Notes under the pieces: generated by a model
Seen by the model: only the letters and a program-made list of their open reading frames with translations
The model's database searches: none
Told to the model about the DNA's origin: nothing
Position numbers and translations under genes: made by a program
Part shown: one piece after another, positions 7,887-16,014 of the stretch
How the letters are laid out: each line of letters opens with the position of its first letter
Position numbering within the stretch: position 1 is the first letter of the stretch
Origin: Marvinbryantia formatexigens
GTDB taxonomy: Bacteria > Bacillota > Clostridia > Oscillospirales > Ruminococcaceae
Assembly: GCA_021771035.1 (NCBI GenBank)
Contig: JAETPU010000003.1
Coordinates: 124,001-188,000, forward strand
Reading direction: 5' to 3'
Length of the DNA stretch: 64,000 nucleotides

Positions 7887-9368
7887 TCAGAGGATGATGC
7901 AGATTAACCCGCTGCAGCCCTCGTTGATGATGCGCTCGATGGTTTCCTGCAGCTTGAGCCTGGCGTCCTGAGGCATCCGGTACAGCTTGTTGTGCAGGCC
8001 TTCGTTGACCAGCTCGTGCAGGCTCTTTCCAAAGATGTTGGACTGCCAGATTTTCTTGGGATTCTCCTCGAATTCCTTGAGCAGGTACATCACCAATTCC
8101 TCGGACTGCTTCTCGCTTCCCACAATAGGAGAAACCTCCGCGGTAATATCGGCCCGCATCATATGGATTGAGGGCGCCGACGCCTTCAGCTTGACCCCGT
8201 ACCGGCCTCCCTGCTTGACAATCTCCGGCTCCTCCAGGCTCAGTTCGTCGAGAGTGGGCATCACAATGCCGTATCCGGTGGCCGAAACCTGCTCTAAGGC
8301 GCCCTTGACCTTCTCATATTCCCGCTTCATGTTGGCAAGCTCCACCATACAGGGCATCAAGGCGGATTCGCCGTCAATCTCAAGCCCCGTGGCCTCGCCC
8401 AGAATCCGGTAGAACAAGGAGGACTCCACCTCCACCCGCACCTGGGCCCGCCCGCAGCTGAGATCGATATCGCTGATGCGCACATCCGAGATATATTCGC
8501 AGCTCTCGCATAGGGGCGTGAGCCTGGGCTTCACCTGGCTGATATGCTCGATGGTCCCGGCGGCCTCCATGATGGACTGGAACACCGCCGACTTGAGCCA
8601 ATGCCCTCTGTCCAGGGAGACAATCCACTTGGGCATATCCACAGCGATTTCCTTGACCGGGAATTCAAAGAGGATCCGGGTGAGAATTTCCCGAATATCC
8701 CCCTCGTCCAGGTCGATACAGCTCACGGGCAGCACGGGAACCCCATAGCTCTCCTGCAGCTGTTCCGCCAAATCCCGGCTTTGGGCGCTGCGGGGCTCCA
8801 TACAGTTGAGCAGTACCACAAAGGGCTTGTTGATGCGGCGCAGCTCATCGATGACCCGCATCTCCGCCTCCTCATATTCGCTTCTGGGGATATCGCTGAT
8901 GCTGCCGTCGGTGGTTACCACCAGGCCGATGGTGGAGTGCTCGGTGATGACCTTCTGCGTCCCGATTTCCGCCGCCATATTGAAGGGGATCTCATCATCA
9001 AACCAGGGGGTCATCACCATGCGGGGGTTGTCGTTTTCCACATAGCCCAGCGCGCTGGGGACAATATAGCCCACACAGTCGATCATGCGCACATTGAAGC
9101 TGGAATTGTGCTCCAGATTGACCTTGACGGCCTCCTCCGGGATGAATTTGGGTTCGGTTGTCATAATGGTCTTGCCGGCGGAGGACTGGGGAAGCTCATC
9201 CGTGGCCCGTTCCCGGCGGAAATCGCTCTCGATATTGGGCAGAACCAAGGTCTCCATGAACCGCTTGATAAAGGTGGATTTTCCGGTGCGCACCGGCCCC
9301 ACCACGCCAATATAGATATCCCCATCGGTCCGCTTGGCGATATCCCTGTAAATTGTCTGACTCTCCAT
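7887..9368 (-). CDS. spoIVA: Stage IV sporulation protein A
   Basis: Morphogenetic ATPase that polymerises on the outer forespore membrane and forms the base on which the spore coat is built. At 493 residues it matches the usual length. A TRAFAC-type Walker A (GPVRTGKST, 24-32), the middle domain and the characteristic C-terminal GCSGLICIIL, which contacts SpoVM in Bacillus subtilis, are all present. I start at ATG 9368 because the product then begins like known SpoIVA; an upstream in-frame GTG at 9380 sits almost on the ribosome binding site. The sipL-like gene and spoVM lie just upstream on the same strand, so all three basement-layer partners cluster here. Confidence 0.98.
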   Translation of the reverse strand: MESQTIYRDIAKRTDGDIYIGVVGPVRTGKSTFIKRFMETLVLPNIESDFRRERATDELPQSSAGKTIMTTEPKFIPEEAVKVNLEHNSSFNVRMIDCVGYIVPSALGYVENDNPRMVMTPWFDDEIPFNMAAEIGTQKVITEHSTIGLVVTTDGSISDIPRSEYEEAEMRVIDELRRINKPFVVLLNCMEPRSAQSRDLAEQLQESYGVPVLPVSCIDLDEGDIREILTRILFEFPVKEIAVDMPKWIVSLDRGHWLKSAVFQSIMEAAGTIEHISQVKPRLTPLCESCEYISDVRISDIDLSCGRAQVRVEVESSLFYRILGEATGLEIDGESALMPCMVELANMKREYEKVKGALEQVSATGYGIVMPTLDELSLEEPEIVKQGGRYGVKLKASAPSIHMMRADITAEVSPIVGSEKQSEELVMYLLKEFEENPKKIWQSNIFGKSLHELVNEGLHNKLYRMPQDARLKLQETIERIINEGCSGLICIIL

Positions 9369-9443
9369 GCTTGTTACCACGCCTTTCTGGCCAAACGCCC
9401 GAATTTGATGGCCGAACCCGGCCCGGAGCAGCTGTCTGTTTGG

Positions 9444-10979
9444 TTACGGGACAATGGGAATGAGCAGCATACTGCGCTGGGGCACATTTGCCCCCTCCAG
9501 CCCGTTTTCCTCCATCACCGCCGCCATGGAGGTGTTGTAGCGCTTGGCTATCTCCCACATGGCCTCGCCCTCATCGGCAAAATAGATGGTGATGGCCGCC
9601 TGGGACTGGGGCTTTCTCCCCTTGGAGTCATCCAGCTCGATGGTGTCCACGGCCTGGCGGCGGCGCACCCCGCAGATGGAGCCCGACAGGTACACCTGGG
9701 TTTTGATTTCCACACTGTCCTCGCCCGAACGTACAAAGGTGCAGTCCCCGGCCTCCATCTGGATATCGGTGATCAGCTGCTCGGCCTCATAGCTGGCGCA
9801 CACGTGCCGGATTTCCAGCGCCTGCTCGCAGTACAGAGGGCTGGCGTCCGTATCCACCGCCAGCATACACACCGTGAGCTTTCCATACAGGACAAGCCCC
9901 TCCTCCTCGGTTTTGGCCTCGGTAAAGCCGGCGCGGCACCAGACATCGGTCACATCGGTTACCTGCTGGGGCAGCTTGAGGCTTTCGCTTGTGTCCTGGG
10001 TGGTATTGAGAATATCCAAGAGGGATAGGCTGCTCACCGCGCGGGTGGTAAAGCTGGATTCATACTGGGTGCAGTAGCAGTCGCTCACCCAAGCCGTATC
10101 CATCTGCCGGTAGGCCTTCACCACTGCGCAGAATACGGCCTCCAGAGCTACGGTGCGGCCTTCGCCCAGCTCGTCAGAACGGGGAATCAGCTCGCAGGAC
10201 ACCACGTGCATATGCACATCGCACCGGCAGTTCTCGTCCACGCCGTCCACATCCACAATCTGGCTGATGGGCAGGGTGAAGCGCGCAATATGCAAATCCC
10301 GTTCATTTTCATACCCGCTGTACAAAAAGCTGACCTTCAGCTCTCCCTTGGCAATCACCTTGTTGGCGATGGCCTTGTAGTCCGTCACCTGGGCCCGGCA
10401 GCTGCAGCGCACAATGTGGCGCACCCCCGGCTCGCTGTCCTCAATCTGCAGATCCTCCCGCAGGGTATACTGGCGGGAGGCACAGCCAACCACCTGGGTG
10501 ACCGGCGCGGTCTGGCGCAGCAGCTGGATGCCCTCGCCCTGGGCGTCGGTGACAACGCTCTCCTTCTTTTGGGAAAGCACCTTGAGCTGGATGGTGAGCG
10601 CCCCTCTTACATCCGCCCGGCGCGGGCTCACCGCACGGCAGTTCATGTAATCCACCGCGGCATGATAGCTGATAACCGGGGACTCCGGCGCGCACTTGAG
10701 TTCAATGGTGCGGGAAAACGGGACCTTATGCTCGCTGCACCGGATACTTCCCGTATCCGACAGATAGGTGACGGACAGCAGCGCGTGACCATCTACCGCC
10801 AGCTGCGCCCCATTGGCCTGTACCAGAGTAAATACCGGGGTGGCGCTGCAGGTCAGGATTTTCAGAATGTCCGGGCAGTAATCCGGCAGCAGAATGTCAC
10901 ATTCTATCGGCTGTTCCACGAAGGAATCATACACCACTTCACAGGCGGCGACGGATTCCTGGACCGTATTCAGTTCCAT
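9444..10979 (-). CDS. sipL: SipL-like spore coat protein with DUF3794 repeats and LysM
   Basis: 511-residue protein built from repeated DUF3794 (SPOCS) domains, the first around residues 10-130 (VVYDSFVEQPIECDILLPD, PDILKIL), and a C-terminal LysM domain (about 465-511, ending LLIPIVP). In Clostridioides difficile SipL binds SpoIVA through its LysM domain and is needed for coat encasement. No signal peptide, in keeping with a mother-cell protein. The start is ATG 10979, with GGGAG and GGAGA purine tracts just upstream; an ATG 36 bases earlier is less well placed. It lies 75 bases upstream of spoIVA on the same strand. The sipL name is by architecture and context. Confidence 0.88.
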   Translation of the reverse strand: MELNTVQESVAACEVVYDSFVEQPIECDILLPDYCPDILKILTCSATPVFTLVQANGAQLAVDGHALLSVTYLSDTGSIRCSEHKVPFSRTIELKCAPESPVISYHAAVDYMNCRAVSPRRADVRGALTIQLKVLSQKKESVVTDAQGEGIQLLRQTAPVTQVVGCASRQYTLREDLQIEDSEPGVRHIVRCSCRAQVTDYKAIANKVIAKGELKVSFLYSGYENERDLHIARFTLPISQIVDVDGVDENCRCDVHMHVVSCELIPRSDELGEGRTVALEAVFCAVVKAYRQMDTAWVSDCYCTQYESSFTTRAVSSLSLLDILNTTQDTSESLKLPQQVTDVTDVWCRAGFTEAKTEEEGLVLYGKLTVCMLAVDTDASPLYCEQALEIRHVCASYEAEQLITDIQMEAGDCTFVRSGEDSVEIKTQVYLSGSICGVRRRQAVDTIELDDSKGRKPQSQAAITIYFADEGEAMWEIAKRYNTSMAAVMEENGLEGANVPQRSMLLIPIVP

Positions 10980-11069
10980 AGTTTCTCCCTCTCCTTCTTG
11001 ACTTTCTATGTTCATCTATATTCCCTCACCGGGCCATGTATGACATGTCCCCGCGTAAAAAAAGAAAAG

Positions 11070-11098
11070 AACCCCGAAGACACAGTGTCTCCGGGGTT
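11070..11098 (-). terminator. Terminator after spoVM
   Basis: Stem of AACCCCG and CGGGGTT arms extended by AGACA/TGTCT across one mismatch. On the minus strand it is followed by a long T-rich tract (TCTTTTCTTTTTTT). It separates spoVM from the downstream sipL-like gene. Confidence 0.85.
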
Positions 11099-11132
11099 TT
11101 CCTATGTTCTGCTCTGGGAAAAATCCGTCCGA

Positions 11133-11216
11133 TCAGACGGCTTCCTTTTTGATATGAAATAACAGCCGCAGCAGAGGGGAGAGAATCTTCGGACTTTTCA
11201 GTACAATAATCTTCAT
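11133..11216 (-). CDS. spoVM: Stage V sporulation protein M (27 residues)
   Basis: Tiny amphipathic peptide that senses membrane curvature and anchors SpoIVA on the forespore. The product begins MKIIVLKSPKILSPLLRLLF and ends HIKKEAV. Compared with Bacillus subtilis SpoVM it keeps Met1, Lys2, Lys7, Pro9, Lys10, Leu12 and Arg17 in register, including the proline needed for correct localisation, and it has nearly the same length (27 versus 26). AAAGGCGG lies seven bases before the ATG. It is followed by a strong terminator and then the sipL-like gene and spoIVA. It is easily missed because of its size. Assignment rests on the residue pattern plus context. Confidence 0.85.
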   Translation of the reverse strand: MKIIVLKSPKILSPLLRLLFHIKKEAV

Positions 11217-11362
11217 CACAAAGCCGCCTTTCTCCGGCGAATTCTTCTGGTTTCACTGCCCGATTCGCCGGAACAGACAGCGGGTATTCTTTTTGACAGA
11301 GGAGAACGCCGTTCTTTTCCACGGCGGGGCAGTTTCCAGACGGGTTACAGGCCCCTCCTGTC

Positions 11363-11521
11363 TCAGCGCCTGACCACACATCCCAGGATGACGAGCATCA
11401 GCGCACACAAGAATACAATGATCTTCAGAGAGCCGAACAAGGCGATGAACATACCCATTCCAAAGGCAATGGCGATGGTACAGCAGAGAATGGAATCTCT
11501 GCGGCAGCGCTTCTGTTTCAA
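11363..11521 (-). CDS. Small two-helix membrane protein (52 residues), unknown
   Basis: A short frame starting at TTG 11521, with GAAGGGAG nine bases upstream. The product has a Cys/Arg-rich start (MKQKRCRRDSILCC), two hydrophobic helices (about residues 10-30 and 32-48) and a final Arg-Arg. It lies about 150 bases upstream of spoVM on the same strand, so it could belong to the same mother-cell transcript. I do not recognise the family. The strong ribosome binding site and clear membrane pattern support it as real; the context suggests, but does not prove, a sporulation role. Confidence 0.55.
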   Translation of the reverse strand: MKQKRCRRDSILCCTIAIAFGMGMFIALFGSLKIIVFLCALMLVILGCVVRR

Positions 11522-11803
11522 CAATCACCGCTCCCTTCCTCGGCCTGAGGAATCGTTGCTTGGGGATTCCCCTTGCTTCATTATATGGAGAAGCCAAAAA
11601 TGTGTGAGTGCCGTTTTTTCGGGCAATTGCTGAAATAGGACACTCCACAGGCCCTGGTTTTTCGGGTTTTTCGGGAATTTGACACAGGCGCCTGTTTTCA
11701 CGCCCGCAGGCGCAGACAGGCGCAGTATACTCCACAGCGGACAGTTCCCGCCGAAACCGGGCAGAATTCTATGGCAGTTTCAGGGAAAAATCCCAGACGA
11801 GCC

Positions 11804-11832
11804 TTGACAGTTATTCCGGGATATGGTATTAT
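11804..11832 (+). promoter_or_regulatory. Promoter of the tRNA-Ser pair
   Basis: TTGACA (11804-11809), a 17-base spacer and TATTAT (11827-11832) with TG one base before the -10. The first tRNA begins 38 bases downstream. Confidence 0.85.
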
Positions 11833-11869
11833 TATTTTCGTCACATCGCCGTGTGGCTTTTTTACACTT

Positions 11870-11958
11870 GGAGAGGTGTCCGAGTGGTTTAAGGAGCTGG
11901 TCTTGAAAACCAGTGACTCGTAACAGAGCCGTGGGTTCGAATCCCACCCTCTCCGCCA
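11870..11958 (+). tRNA. tRNA-Ser (anticodon UGA)
   Basis: Acceptor GGAGAGG pairs with CCTCTCC (11948-11954), followed by discriminator G and an encoded CCA. The anticodon loop reads CTTGAAA with anticodon TGA, and a long variable arm is present as expected for serine. Also visible are the T-loop GGTTCGAATCC and D-loop features. Confidence 0.97.
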
Positions 11959-12004
11959 TATCCCCTTCAAGCTGTATTATAATAGGAAGTTCATTCTTTG
12001 CCAT

Positions 12005-12094
12005 GGAGAAATACCCAAGTGGTGAAGGGGCTCCCCTGCTAAGGGAGTAGGTCGGGAAACCGGCGCGAGGGTTCAAATCCCTCTTTCTCCGCCA
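12005..12094 (+). tRNA. tRNA-Ser (anticodon GCU)
   Basis: Acceptor GGAGAAA pairs with TTTCTCC, the anticodon stem CTCCC/GGGAG encloses anticodon GCT, a long variable arm follows and CCA is encoded. It lies 46 bases after the first tRNA-Ser and ends at a terminator. Confidence 0.97.
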
Positions 12095-12095
12095 T

Positions 12096-12130
12096 AAAAA
12101 AGGACTGTGCTTTGGCACAGTTCTTTTTTT
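12096..12130 (+). terminator. Terminator of the tRNA-Ser operon
   Basis: AAAAGGACTGTGC and GCACAGTTCTTTT arms around a four-base loop, followed by T residues. Confidence 0.9.
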
Positions 12131-12539
12131 ATCTGCTGCGGCAGACCTTTGAACCCGAGCGCCGAAGGCGCGGGCTGGCTCACCGATGCGCCGCCTGCGG
12201 TGGATACAGTGAGGTGAGGCTGGCGCCGCGGTCGGTGATTGGCAAGACGGCAGCGCCGCCGCAGACAGAGCCGGGTACCGCAAGGGGGCTTGTCTGGCAA
12301 ATTCGCCCCCATCTTTTTGTATCCTATAAACCGTGAAAGCCCAGCCCCCATAAGCAGTCTCAATTATAAGCTTGGGGGTTCACAAACAACTCCATGGGAT
12401 CATTTTTATTGGGTTTTCACACTGAATGGTTACCACGACATTACTCTTATGACACTCAAATGTCCATGTAGTGTTTGTTTTTACAGCTAGTTGCAAAGGT
12501 ATCCAGCTTAAAATGATTTTGATTGAAAGAGGGATAAAT
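12131..12539. other. Intergenic region, GC-rich then AT-rich
   Basis: The first 200 bases are GC-rich with short inverted segments (GCGCCG blocks), and the rest is markedly AT-richer and leads into the SIMPL gene. No gene, tRNA or clear promoter was recognised. The composition change near 12330-12350 may mark the edge of transferred DNA. Confidence 0.4.
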
Positions 12540-13187
12540 ATGGGTTCGTTAAACGGCAGCCATATTTCTGGCAAAGTATTCGTAAAGGGTAAAGCCTCCG
12601 AAGAATTTATATGCGATATGGTTACGATCACAATTACATTTCATCACAAGGAGCTTTCCGGTGCCAAGGCCTCTCAAGAGACAACCAAGCAATGTGAACA
12701 ATTTTTAAAGAGATTAGCTGAATCAGGTGTCGATATTGCAATGCTGAGGCTTCATAATGACAGCATTGATCGGCGCTCCTATTCTGACGAGGAGGAAGTA
12801 AACGCTTCCCGTACGATTCAATTTGACAGTCAGGCCAGTGCAACAACTGTTAATTTTATTTTGAAAATAATTCAGGATGAATTATTAGATGCAGAGTTTT
12901 CTACCGAGTACTACCTGTCAAACGAAGAGGAATTGCGGAAGCAGCTTAGAAGAAGAGCTCTGGAGGATTCTAAAGAAAACGCCGAGCTGCTAGCTCAAGC
13001 AGCAGGCAAAGCAATTGTTGGAATCGATACAATTGATATGAACCATCATCAGATGCGTGCAGCCTCTGCGAATAATATTTCTATTAGACATGAATTTCAT
13101 GATATATGTCAAATTTTCTCAAAAAAACTCTCTATGCCGAATCAAAATATTACGGAAGAGGTAGATGTGACGTGGCTGATTGGATAG
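12540..13187 (+). CDS. SIMPL (DUF541) domain protein
   Basis: 215-residue protein. The opening ISGKVFVKGKASEEFICDMVTITITFHHKELSG and later alternating strands and helices fit the SIMPL/DUF541 fold, found in Bacteria as periplasmic or cytoplasmic oligomeric proteins of unclear function. No signal peptide is present, unlike many Gram-negative members, so this one is probably cytoplasmic. The ATG at 12540 follows AAGAGGGATAAAT. The gene is AT-richer than most of the window, which with the tRNA genes just upstream suggests acquisition by transfer. The next gene follows after about 110 bases. Confidence 0.75.
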   Translation: MGSLNGSHISGKVFVKGKASEEFICDMVTITITFHHKELSGAKASQETTKQCEQFLKRLAESGVDIAMLRLHNDSIDRRSYSDEEEVNASRTIQFDSQASATTVNFILKIIQDELLDAEFSTEYYLSNEEELRKQLRRRALEDSKENAELLAQAAGKAIVGIDTIDMNHHQMRAASANNISIRHEFHDICQIFSKKLSMPNQNITEEVDVTWLIG

Positions 13188-13296
13188 AATAGAGCAGGAC
13201 ATTGGCAGCCAGTTTTATACTATCCGTAGTCGTGATTCCCAAAATGCGGAATTCCCTACCCCGTTCGAAATGGAACGCTTCTACTGGAGGAACCAT

Positions 13297-14454
13297 ATGA
13301 TTCTTTTTCTCGTTATGCTGTATTTCTTTGGGATGGTCGTAATGAATTTCTTTGCGGCCAACTGGATTCTGGAACTTGTGTACCGGTCCGCCGGAATTAC
13401 CAAGCGCCAGGTCCGTCAGTACCAGCAAGACCATGTGGGCGGCAGACGCCGGCAGCTGTATGCCTCTTTCTGGATTTTATCCCGCTCCCCGGAGCCCAAA
13501 CGCACAAAAAAGCTCATTTGGCTGCATCAGCTGGCCATCGCCCCCGCGGCCCTCGGTTTTCCCGCGGCATTTGCCGCCATTACCATCAGCATAAAAAATC
13601 CCCGGCTTGGCAACCTCATCTTAATTTGCACAGCGGGGTTCCTCCTGGTATATAATCTCACCCTTGCTCTAGTGGGAAAACTTGGTAAATCCAAGTTCTC
13701 CGCCCAGATCCCCGACAGCCGCCCTTCAGACGAGGAGGACCACGATCCCTGGGAGGAGGACGGCAAATTCCAGGAGGACTCCAATCCCCAGGAAGAGTTT
13801 GGGGAAGAAAACCCGGCAGATGCTTGGGAACAGGACTCTGCTGCCGTCCACGAAGAGTATATGCGCCTGTATCGGGAACACCGCAAAAGGCGTAATGCGA
13901 TGCGGTTGGTCACCCTTATCCTTATCGCCCTCATTGCGTCCTCCGGCCTCTGGTTAAGACTGGGCAAAACCTCAGAACCGACGGAGGCCCCCTCAGCTTC
14001 TGAGCCTTCTGAGCCTTCTGAGGTATCCGTGGCCCCGCCGGCAGAACCTTCCCAGACCGGCGAGACGAAAACGCCGCCGGATGTGGATTCTCTGACAGAT
14101 GTACTGGCCTCCCACGGCTTTACCCCGCAGGAACCCGCAGATCCGGGCATCTCCCAGGAATACAGCGACTGCATCACCGTACAGGAGGATGGCTTTTTCC
14201 TGGAATTTTACCTCTATCCAGAGGAGGCCGGCGCCAAAAATCTCTATGCCAGCGTAAAATCCCAGCGTATGGCGCTGATACCGGATCCCTCCCTCGGCGC
14301 TGAGGAGGAGGGAGAAAATTATGCTATGTGCCGCACATCCGCAGACCAATGGTATACGATTACAGTACGGATTGATAAAACGGTACTCTGTCTGGAAGGC
14401 GCCGACGAGGCCGCCCTCGAGGAACTGCTGGCAGAACTGGTTCCAACCCCATAG
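13297..14454 (+). CDS. Membrane protein with acidic linker, unknown
   Basis: 385 residues from ATG 13297, which has GGAGG six bases before it. An earlier in-frame start at 13180 overlaps the previous gene and has no ribosome binding site. Layout: one helix near the N-terminus (MILFLVMLYFFGMVVMNFF), two more near residues 95-150, an acidic Glu/Asp-rich stretch (about 165-215), a basic patch and a fourth helix (about 230-250), a Ser/Pro/Glu-rich linker (EPSEPSEVS), then a globular C-terminal domain of about 130 residues probably outside the membrane. I do not recognise the family. The last part alternates beta-like segments and could be a small lipoprotein-like domain. Confidence 0.7.
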   Translation: MILFLVMLYFFGMVVMNFFAANWILELVYRSAGITKRQVRQYQQDHVGGRRRQLYASFWILSRSPEPKRTKKLIWLHQLAIAPAALGFPAAFAAITISIKNPRLGNLILICTAGFLLVYNLTLALVGKLGKSKFSAQIPDSRPSDEEDHDPWEEDGKFQEDSNPQEEFGEENPADAWEQDSAAVHEEYMRLYREHRKRRNAMRLVTLILIALIASSGLWLRLGKTSEPTEAPSASEPSEPSEVSVAPPAEPSQTGETKTPPDVDSLTDVLASHGFTPQEPADPGISQEYSDCITVQEDGFFLEFYLYPEEAGAKNLYASVKSQRMALIPDPSLGAEEEGENYAMCRTSADQWYTITVRIDKTVLCLEGADEAALEELLAELVPTP

Positions 14455-14643
14455 AGCGGGATAATCGAACGGTGTGAAGTACAAGTACACACAGATTTGC
14501 AGGGAGGTTCGCACTAAAGTCAGTGCCAAAAGCCCTCCGTCGAAACAAAAGGGACAGGAAATAGGGTTGTGGGCAGATTGTTATTTTAGAGTATTTGTGG
14601 TATGATTTTGGTGTGTTAGGGATGTATTTTATGCATCTTTGCT
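14455..14643 (+). other. Probable CRISPR leader
   Basis: AT-rich region before the first repeat, especially 14565-14643 (TTATTTTAGAGTATTTGTGG). The degenerate repeat is at the far end of the array, so this is the leader side. No clear -35/-10 pair was fixed. Confidence 0.55.
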
Positions 14644-15272
14644 GTCGCTCCCCGCATGGGGAGCGTGGATTGAAATGCGGTGTGCTTTCGTCCGTCACTC
14701 CAAGTGCAAACGGTCGCTCCCCGCATGGGGAGCGTGGATTGAAATCCCGATCATCGGCCTGCCGCACACGCCGCAAAAAAGTCGCTCCCCGCATGGGGAG
14801 CGTGGATTGAAATACAATTAGTTGATTTTAGTGGCGTGCTCGATAAACGGTCGCTCCCCGCATGGGGAGCGTGGATTGAAATGGATATTGCGTGTTCAGC
14901 TCCACCAAAAGGTGCAGTCGCTCCCCGCATGGGGAGCGTGGATTGAAATATAGCAAGGTCTTGGTTCTCCTCCATGCGAGAGAGTCGCTCCCCATGCGGG
15001 GAGCGTGGATTGAAATATCTGTATAATAACCGACTTTAGCATAGTTACGGTGTCGCTCCCCATGCGGGGAGTGTGGATTGAAATCAGTCCGGCGCATTGG
15101 CGCCCCAGTTTTCCGGCTGTCGCTCCCCATGCGGGGAGCGTGGATTGAAATTTGAACAGGATTTCGAGATTGAGGAACAGCCAACGTCGCTCCCCATACG
15201 GGGAGCGTGGATTGAAATTGCGCTCTAACGAACAGTCCACTCCGGCGGCAATAGTCGCTCCCCATGCGGGGA
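14644..15272 (+). CRISPR. CRISPR array, type I-C-like repeat, 10 repeats and 9 spacers, no cas genes
   Basis: 33-base repeats start at 14644, 14713, 14781, 14850, 14917, 14984, 15052, 15119 and 15186; a truncated repeat occupies 15254-15272. Spacers are 34-36 bases and all different. Each repeat begins GTCGCTCCCC, has a GGGGAGCG return arm and ends TGGATTGAAAT, the ending typical of type I-C. The four bases between the arms read GCAT in repeats 1-5 and ATGC in repeats 6-8 and 10; repeat 9 has ATAC, and repeat 7 has a GTGTGG change. The terminal repeat loses its 3' half, marking the old end. No cas gene lies in the window, so the array depends on Cas proteins elsewhere or is inactive. Confidence 0.97.
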
Positions 15273-15416
15273 CAGTCTCCGTGGCTGTCCTCCATACGAA
15301 GCATCCATCCTGAAAACAACAACGCCTCAGCTTCGGAAGCTGGGAGCCGGATATGAGGCGGCTATCCGGAAAGACAGATAACACGGTGTATCCAAAGGCG
15401 AAAGGAAAGCTAAAAA

Positions 15417-15875
15417 ATGACATCGAAATTAACCGACGTACAAGAAATTTGGCGCAATGAAGAACGGCTCTTTGATGAAGTGTGTGAGATTGCGCGAAAA
15501 CTCAAGCAAAAACATCCAAAGGTAGGCTATGCGGTGCGTTTAGAACGTTCGGGCGGTGCAATAGCAGGGAATCATGAGCTCCCCAGCCGTTATTCCGCTT
15601 GGATCTTTGTTTCCCTGAACCGAAATCGCACCATCCTGGAGAGCGGCAGGGACTCCGGGGAGTGGCCCGGCGCGTGTGAGGAAATTATCCGGGTTAAAAG
15701 TTTGTTTGGGAAAAACCATAAGCTGATTGTTTCCGATGACTATGCCCAATCCCTGGAAGCCCAGCTTGAGGATATATCTGAGGAGTATGAGAGAAGCCCT
15801 TTCACCTATGTTGAAAATACAGAGGCATCAAATGAGTTTTTAAAAAACGCCTGCAAAGTGGCGTGGATTGATTAA
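15417..15875 (+). CDS. Uncharacterised 152-residue protein
   Basis: Soluble alpha/beta protein of 152 residues starting at ATG 15417, with GAAAGGAAAG just upstream. It has a helical, charged first third (IWRNEERLFDEVCEIARKLKQKH), a central WIFVSLNRNRTILESGRDSGEWPGACEEIIRVKSLFG segment and an acidic C-terminal third. No catalytic motif, membrane segment or signal peptide is seen. It begins 145 bases after the CRISPR array and ends at a good terminator, so it is a single-gene unit. I do not recognise the family, and nothing in it looks like a Cas protein. Confidence 0.65.
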   Translation: MTSKLTDVQEIWRNEERLFDEVCEIARKLKQKHPKVGYAVRLERSGGAIAGNHELPSRYSAWIFVSLNRNRTILESGRDSGEWPGACEEIIRVKSLFGKNHKLIVSDDYAQSLEAQLEDISEEYERSPFTYVENTEASNEFLKNACKVAWID

Positions 15876-15907
15876 AAAAGCGCGGACACCAGCCCATCCC
15901 TCAAATA

Positions 15908-15938
15908 AAAAGACGGCGGAAAATCCCGCCGTCTTTTT
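15908..15938 (+). terminator. Terminator after the 152-residue protein
   Basis: AAAGACGGCGG and CCGCCGTCTTT arms around a short A-rich loop, followed by TT. Confidence 0.85.
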
Positions 15939-15957
15939 ATATCTCCGCCTTCACCCC

Positions 15958-15988
15958 TTTCCTGTTATCCGCATAGGATAACAGGAAA
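15958..15988. promoter_or_regulatory. Perfect inverted repeat upstream of the 16015 gene
   Basis: Arms TTTCCTGTTATCC (15958-15970) and GGATAACAGGAAA (15976-15988) with a five-base centre GCATA. A partial third copy of the half-site (CTAACAGGAAGG) follows directly and merges with the ribosome binding site. It could be an operator or an mRNA hairpin affecting translation. Confidence 0.7.
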
Positions 15989-16014
15989 CCCTAACAGGAA
16001 GGAGGGGACAAGAG

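Noticed and set aside
8544-10028. 494-codon plus-strand frame over spoIVA and the sipL-like gene
   Set aside because: Antisense to two well supported genes, spans their intergenic gap, and encodes a repetitive His/Gly/Leu-rich product with no motif.
12131-12340. Third tRNA or structured RNA after the tRNA-Ser pair
   Set aside because: Short GC-rich stems exist, but no cloverleaf, CCA end or known RNA core can be drawn.
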